Assembly (NCBI GenBank): GCA_937894675.1
Contig: CALCQO010000014.1
Span: 1 to 8,897 of the forward strand
From: an uncultured Clostridia bacterium
GTDB taxonomy: Bacteria; Bacillota; Clostridia; Christensenellales; Aristaeellaceae
Length of the DNA: 8,897 nt
Direction: 5' to 3'
Both the position numbers and the translations under genes were made by a program. The notes under the pieces are model-generated. The model was not told where the DNA came from. It made no database searches and worked only from the letters and a program-made list of their open reading frames with translations. The number at the start of each line of letters is the position of its first letter. Position 1 is the first letter of the stretch. Below, piece after piece: positions 6,925 to 8,897 of this stretch.

Positions 6925-6974
6925 TTTAAATAAAAGCAATACTATTCGTAAAAGATGCCTTTTGCGAATAGTAT
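6925..6974 (-). terminator. Terminator of the ackA-rnhA operon
   Basis: A 16-bp stem (6939-6954 with 6959-6974) has one non-Watson-Crick pair (positions 49 and 64: U-G on plus-strand RNA, A-C on minus-strand RNA) and a 4-base loop. Read on the minus strand it begins 30 bases past the rnhA stop and is followed by TTGCTTTTATTT. The plus-strand flank is not T-rich, so it serves the minus strand. Confidence 0.7.
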
Positions 6975-7004
6975 ATAAAGATTTCACTTATATAGGTTAA
7001 TGGC

Positions 7005-7544
7005 TTACTTGGCTTGTCCTACAGTTCCAGCTGCCGCTTCCATTCCGGTGCCGTTCCCCTGGGTTGGACTTTCCTGGTTCATTTGGACATGCTTTTGGAT
7101 TTCGGCTTTCGCCAATTCATCACATCGATTGTTTTCCAAATGCTCGGCGTGACCGGGTACTTTGTGATATGTTACAGATTCATGCCGCCGCATGGTCAGC
7201 ATTAAAAGCTTCCACAGATCCTGATTCTCCACCGGTTTCTTATCCGATGTAATCCAACCGTTTTTCTGCCAGTTCTCTATCCATTTCTTCTCAAACGCGT
7301 TGACAACATACGCAGAATCGGAATGAATATGTACTTCGCAGCGTTCTTTCAATGCCCCAAGCCCACTGATAACGGCAAACAGCTCCATCCGGTTATTGGT
7401 TGTCATGGGCATGCTGCCGCTGATTTCCTTCTTGTGCGCGCCAAATTGAAGTATTGCCGCCCATCCCCCAGGCCCGGGATTACCGGAGCAAGCGCCGTCC
7501 GTGTAGATGTTGACAACTTTGGGTTGTTTGTTCTGTTCTGACAT
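7005..7544 (-). CDS. rnhA: Ribonuclease HI
   Basis: This 179-residue enzyme cleaves the RNA strand of RNA-DNA hybrids, removing R-loops and helping clear primers. The four carboxylates of RNase HI are in place: Asp16 (YTDGACSGNPGPGGW), Glu54 (NNRMELFAVI), Asp76 (HSDSAYVVNA) and Asp142 (NNRCDELAKAE). His132 (VPGHAEH) is the usual active-site-flap histidine. The basic protrusion (KKWIENWQKNGW, 86-97) of the E. coli type is present. The last 30 residues are a Gln/Gly/Ala-rich tail outside the normal fold. It starts 2 bases after the ackA stop codon with no clear ribosome-binding site, so it is probably translated by coupling to ackA. Confidence 0.95.
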   Translation of the reverse strand: MSEQNKQPKVVNIYTDGACSGNPGPGGWAAILQFGAHKKEISGSMPMTTNNRMELFAVISGLGALKERCEVHIHSDSAYVVNAFEKKWIENWQKNGWITSDKKPVENQDLWKLLMLTMRRHESVTYHKVPGHAEHLENNRCDELAKAEIQKHVQMNQESPTQGNGTGMEAAAGTVGQAK

Positions 7545-7546
7545 AC

Positions 7547-8743
7547 TCAGGCGTTGGTAACCAATTCGAGCGTGTCTCGCGCGATAACGATTTCTTCGTT
7601 CGTGGGAACCACAAGTACCTTCACTTTGCTGTCAGGAGCGGAAATATCTGCTTCTTTGCCCCTAACCTTGTTTTTCTCCTCATCAATTTTCGCGCCAAGG
7701 AATTCCATATCCTTCATCACACTGGAACGCAGTTCGGGACCGTTCTCCCCTATGCCGGCGGTAAAAGCGATAATATCCACGCCGCCCATTACCGCGGCAT
7801 AAGCGCCGATGTACTTTTTAATCCCCATATCCAACATATCCAGAGCATACTGGGCTTCCTGATTGCCTTCCGCGGCGGCATCTTCTACGTCACGCATGTC
7901 GCTGCTGACGCCGCTGATACCAACAAGTCCGCTCTTTTTATTCAGGATTTCCAGCATTTCATTGATGTCAATCTTGTCATTGTTCATGATAAACTGCATA
8001 ACAGCAGGATCAATATTGCCGCTGCGGGTGCCCATGATTAAGCCTTCAAGCGGCGTTAAGCCCATGCTGGTATCCACGCATTTGCCATGATCAACCGCTG
8101 TAATAGAGGAACCATTGCCTAAATGGCAGGTGATGATACGCAAGTCTTCTTTCTTCTTGCCCAGCATTTCCGCGGCGCGGGCGCTGACATAGCGGTGGCT
8201 TGTGCCATGGAAACCATAGCGGCGCACGCGCAAACGCTTGTAATACTCCAGCGGGACGCCATACAGGTATGCCTTTGGCGGCATGGTCTGATGGAAGGAA
8301 GTATCAAAAACCGCAACCATGGGGGTGTTGGGCATAACTTCCTGGCAAGCCTGAATACCCATCAGATTCGCAGGGTTGTGCAAAGGTCCCAGAGGAATAT
8401 TCTCTTTGATCGCCTCGATAACCGGCTCGGAAATAATGACGGATGCGGTAAATTTCTCGCCGCCATGCAGCACTCGATGCCCCACAGCGCCTATCTCGTC
8501 CATGTTTTTTACAACGCCATGCTTTTCGTCCGTCAACGCTTTGAGCATATGCTCGCTGGCGACAACATGGTTTTTCATGGGTGTCTCAACGATAAACTTT
8601 TCACCATCAACCCGCTGGGTCAGCTTGCTGCCTTCAATGCCAATGCGCTCAATCAATCCTTTGGCTAATGTCTTTTCATCATCCATATCAATCAGCTGAT
8701 ACTTAAGTGAGGACGACCCGGCATTAACAATCAAAATTTTCAT
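7547..8743 (-). CDS. ackA: Acetate kinase
   Basis: This is a 398-residue cytosolic enzyme making ATP and acetate from acetyl-phosphate and ADP, the last step of acetate fermentation, or the reverse reaction. Motifs are the phosphate-binding NAGSSSLKYQL (7-17), GHRVLHGGE (88-96, Arg90), FDTSFHQTMP (146-155, Asp147), RRYGFHGTSHRY (174-185, His179), HLGNGSS (207-213), MGTRSGNIDP (237-246, Arg240), AGIGENG (329-335) and TNEE (381-384). These match the catalytic Arg, Asp, His, Arg and Glu known from the family. The start is ATG 8743, after GGGGGA (8751-8756) with a 7-base spacer. Eighteen codons upstream are also open but have no family match. It is followed at once by rnhA. Phosphotransacetylase, its usual partner, is not in the window. 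Confidence 0.97.
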   Translation of the reverse strand: MKILIVNAGSSSLKYQLIDMDDEKTLAKGLIERIGIEGSKLTQRVDGEKFIVETPMKNHVVASEHMLKALTDEKHGVVKNMDEIGAVGHRVLHGGEKFTASVIISEPVIEAIKENIPLGPLHNPANLMGIQACQEVMPNTPMVAVFDTSFHQTMPPKAYLYGVPLEYYKRLRVRRYGFHGTSHRYVSARAAEMLGKKKEDLRIITCHLGNGSSITAVDHGKCVDTSMGLTPLEGLIMGTRSGNIDPAVMQFIMNNDKIDINEMLEILNKKSGLVGISGVSSDMRDVEDAAAEGNQEAQYALDMLDMGIKKYIGAYAAVMGGVDIIAFTAGIGENGPELRSSVMKDMEFLGAKIDEEKNKVRGKEADISAPDSKVKVLVVPTNEEIVIARDTLELVTNA

Positions 8744-8777
8744 TGCGTATTCCCCCATGTATATTATTCTATTTGTG

Positions 8778-8783
8778 ATTATA
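8778..8783 (-). promoter_or_regulatory. Putative ackA -10 element
   Basis: On the minus strand TATAAT lies 34 bases upstream of the ackA start codon, predicting a short leader of about 27 bases. There is no good -35. The hexamer 17 bases upstream is TTTTCT and falls in the T-tract of the tuf terminator. Readthrough from tuf could also feed ackA. Confidence 0.45.
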
Positions 8784-8794
8784 CAACAGAAAGC

Positions 8795-8829
8795 CAAAAA
8801 AGAAAAGAAGGCAGAAGCTCTGCCTTCTT
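8795..8829 (-). terminator. Intrinsic terminator of tuf
   Basis: A perfect 11-bp stem (8805-8815 with 8819-8829) has a 3-base loop. On the minus strand it is followed by TTTTCTTTTTT. It begins 13 bases past the tuf stop codon and separates tuf from ackA. Confidence 0.9.
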
Positions 8830-8842
8830 GATTAGGTAGTTT

Positions 8843-8897
8843 TTAGCCTTCGATAACGCTGGCAACGGCGCCGGCGCCCACAGTGTGGCCGCCTTCA
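8843..8897 (-). CDS. tuf: Elongation factor Tu, C-terminal end (partial)
   Basis: Seventeen codons before a TAA stop (8843-8845) read EGGHTVGAGAVASVIEG. This matches the C-terminus of EF-Tu (usually REGGRTVGAGVVxxxxE), the GTPase that delivers aminoacyl-tRNA to the ribosome. The rest lies outside the window. His replaces the common Arg in GGR-TVGAG, a minor change. It is transcribed on the same strand as ackA and rnhA but ends at its own terminator. Confidence 0.85.
   Translation of the reverse strand, partial: EGGHTVGAGAVASVIEG

Larger units (their letters stand above)
6593..7004. other. 412-bp intergenic gap between the recombinase and rnhA
   Basis: This gap holds the recombinase ribosome-binding site, two adjacent palindromes (6677-6706) and the rnhA terminator (6939-6974). 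An open frame of 103 codons runs on the plus strand from 6618 to 6929. It has no ribosome-binding site, is rich in His, Ser and Asn, and matches nothing I recognise. A 34-codon minus-strand frame (6675-6779) has a hydrophobic start but also no ribosome-binding site. I see no clear promoter for the recombinase. The gap may hold a decayed gene or the recombinase's target site. Confidence 0.5.

Noticed and set aside
6618..6929. 103-codon plus-strand open frame
   Set aside because: No ribosome-binding site, skewed composition (His, Ser, Asn), no recognisable family, and it opposes the genes on both sides. Kept only as part of the gap description.
6939..6974. Long hairpin considered as a dif-like recombination site
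   Set aside because: The 4-base centre is too short for a Xer site, and the T-rich flank after rnhA fits a terminator better.
1..8897. CRISPR array, insertion sequence or riboswitch
   Set aside because: No regularly spaced direct repeats, no transposase, and no leader long enough or recognisable as a known riboswitch were seen.

Overview
The window looks like chromosomal DNA of a Gram-positive, low-to-mid GC bacterium, most likely in Clostridia/Firmicutes. The clues are strong purine-rich Shine-Dalgarno sites, TGnTATAAT-type promoters, a B. subtilis-type LexA operator (13 of 14 consensus positions) and Firmicutes-like LexA, acetate kinase and EF-Tu proteins. The phylum is inferred from these features, not from a search.

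Left part, plus strand. The first 273 bases encode the C-terminal tail of a large serine recombinase, probably a mobile-element remnant or the edge of one. An extended -10 promoter follows at 335-343. It drives an apparent operon of three genes: a DUF2461 protein (about 391-1083, seemingly starting at a non-canonical ATC codon), an alpha-D-phosphohexomutase (1080-2585, overlapping by ATGA) and transketolase (2607-4574). The last two belong to sugar-phosphate metabolism. The operon ends at an intrinsic terminator near 4606-4640.

Centre, minus strand. lexA (4780-5409) converges on the transketolase gene, and each side has its own terminator. The lexA promoter contains a LexA operator between its -35 and -10 elements, so it should be autoregulated. 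Just upstream on the same strand is a complete XerS-like tyrosine recombinase (5480-6592) with no visible terminator before lexA. A 412-bp gap (6593-7004) holds palindromes and a hairpin terminator but no convincing gene.

Right part, minus strand. Transcription runs from tuf (only its last 17 codons are visible, ending at 8843) through a strong terminator, then ackA (7547-8743) and rnhA (7005-7544). The last two are separated by 2 bp and end at a hairpin at 6939-6974.

Most of the window is housekeeping. I see no clear new multi-gene system. The points most worth a second look are the ATC start of the DUF2461 gene, the altered phosphate-binding loop of the phosphohexomutase, the recombinase next to lexA with paired palindromes upstream, and the recombinase remnant with a perfect hairpin at the left edge.
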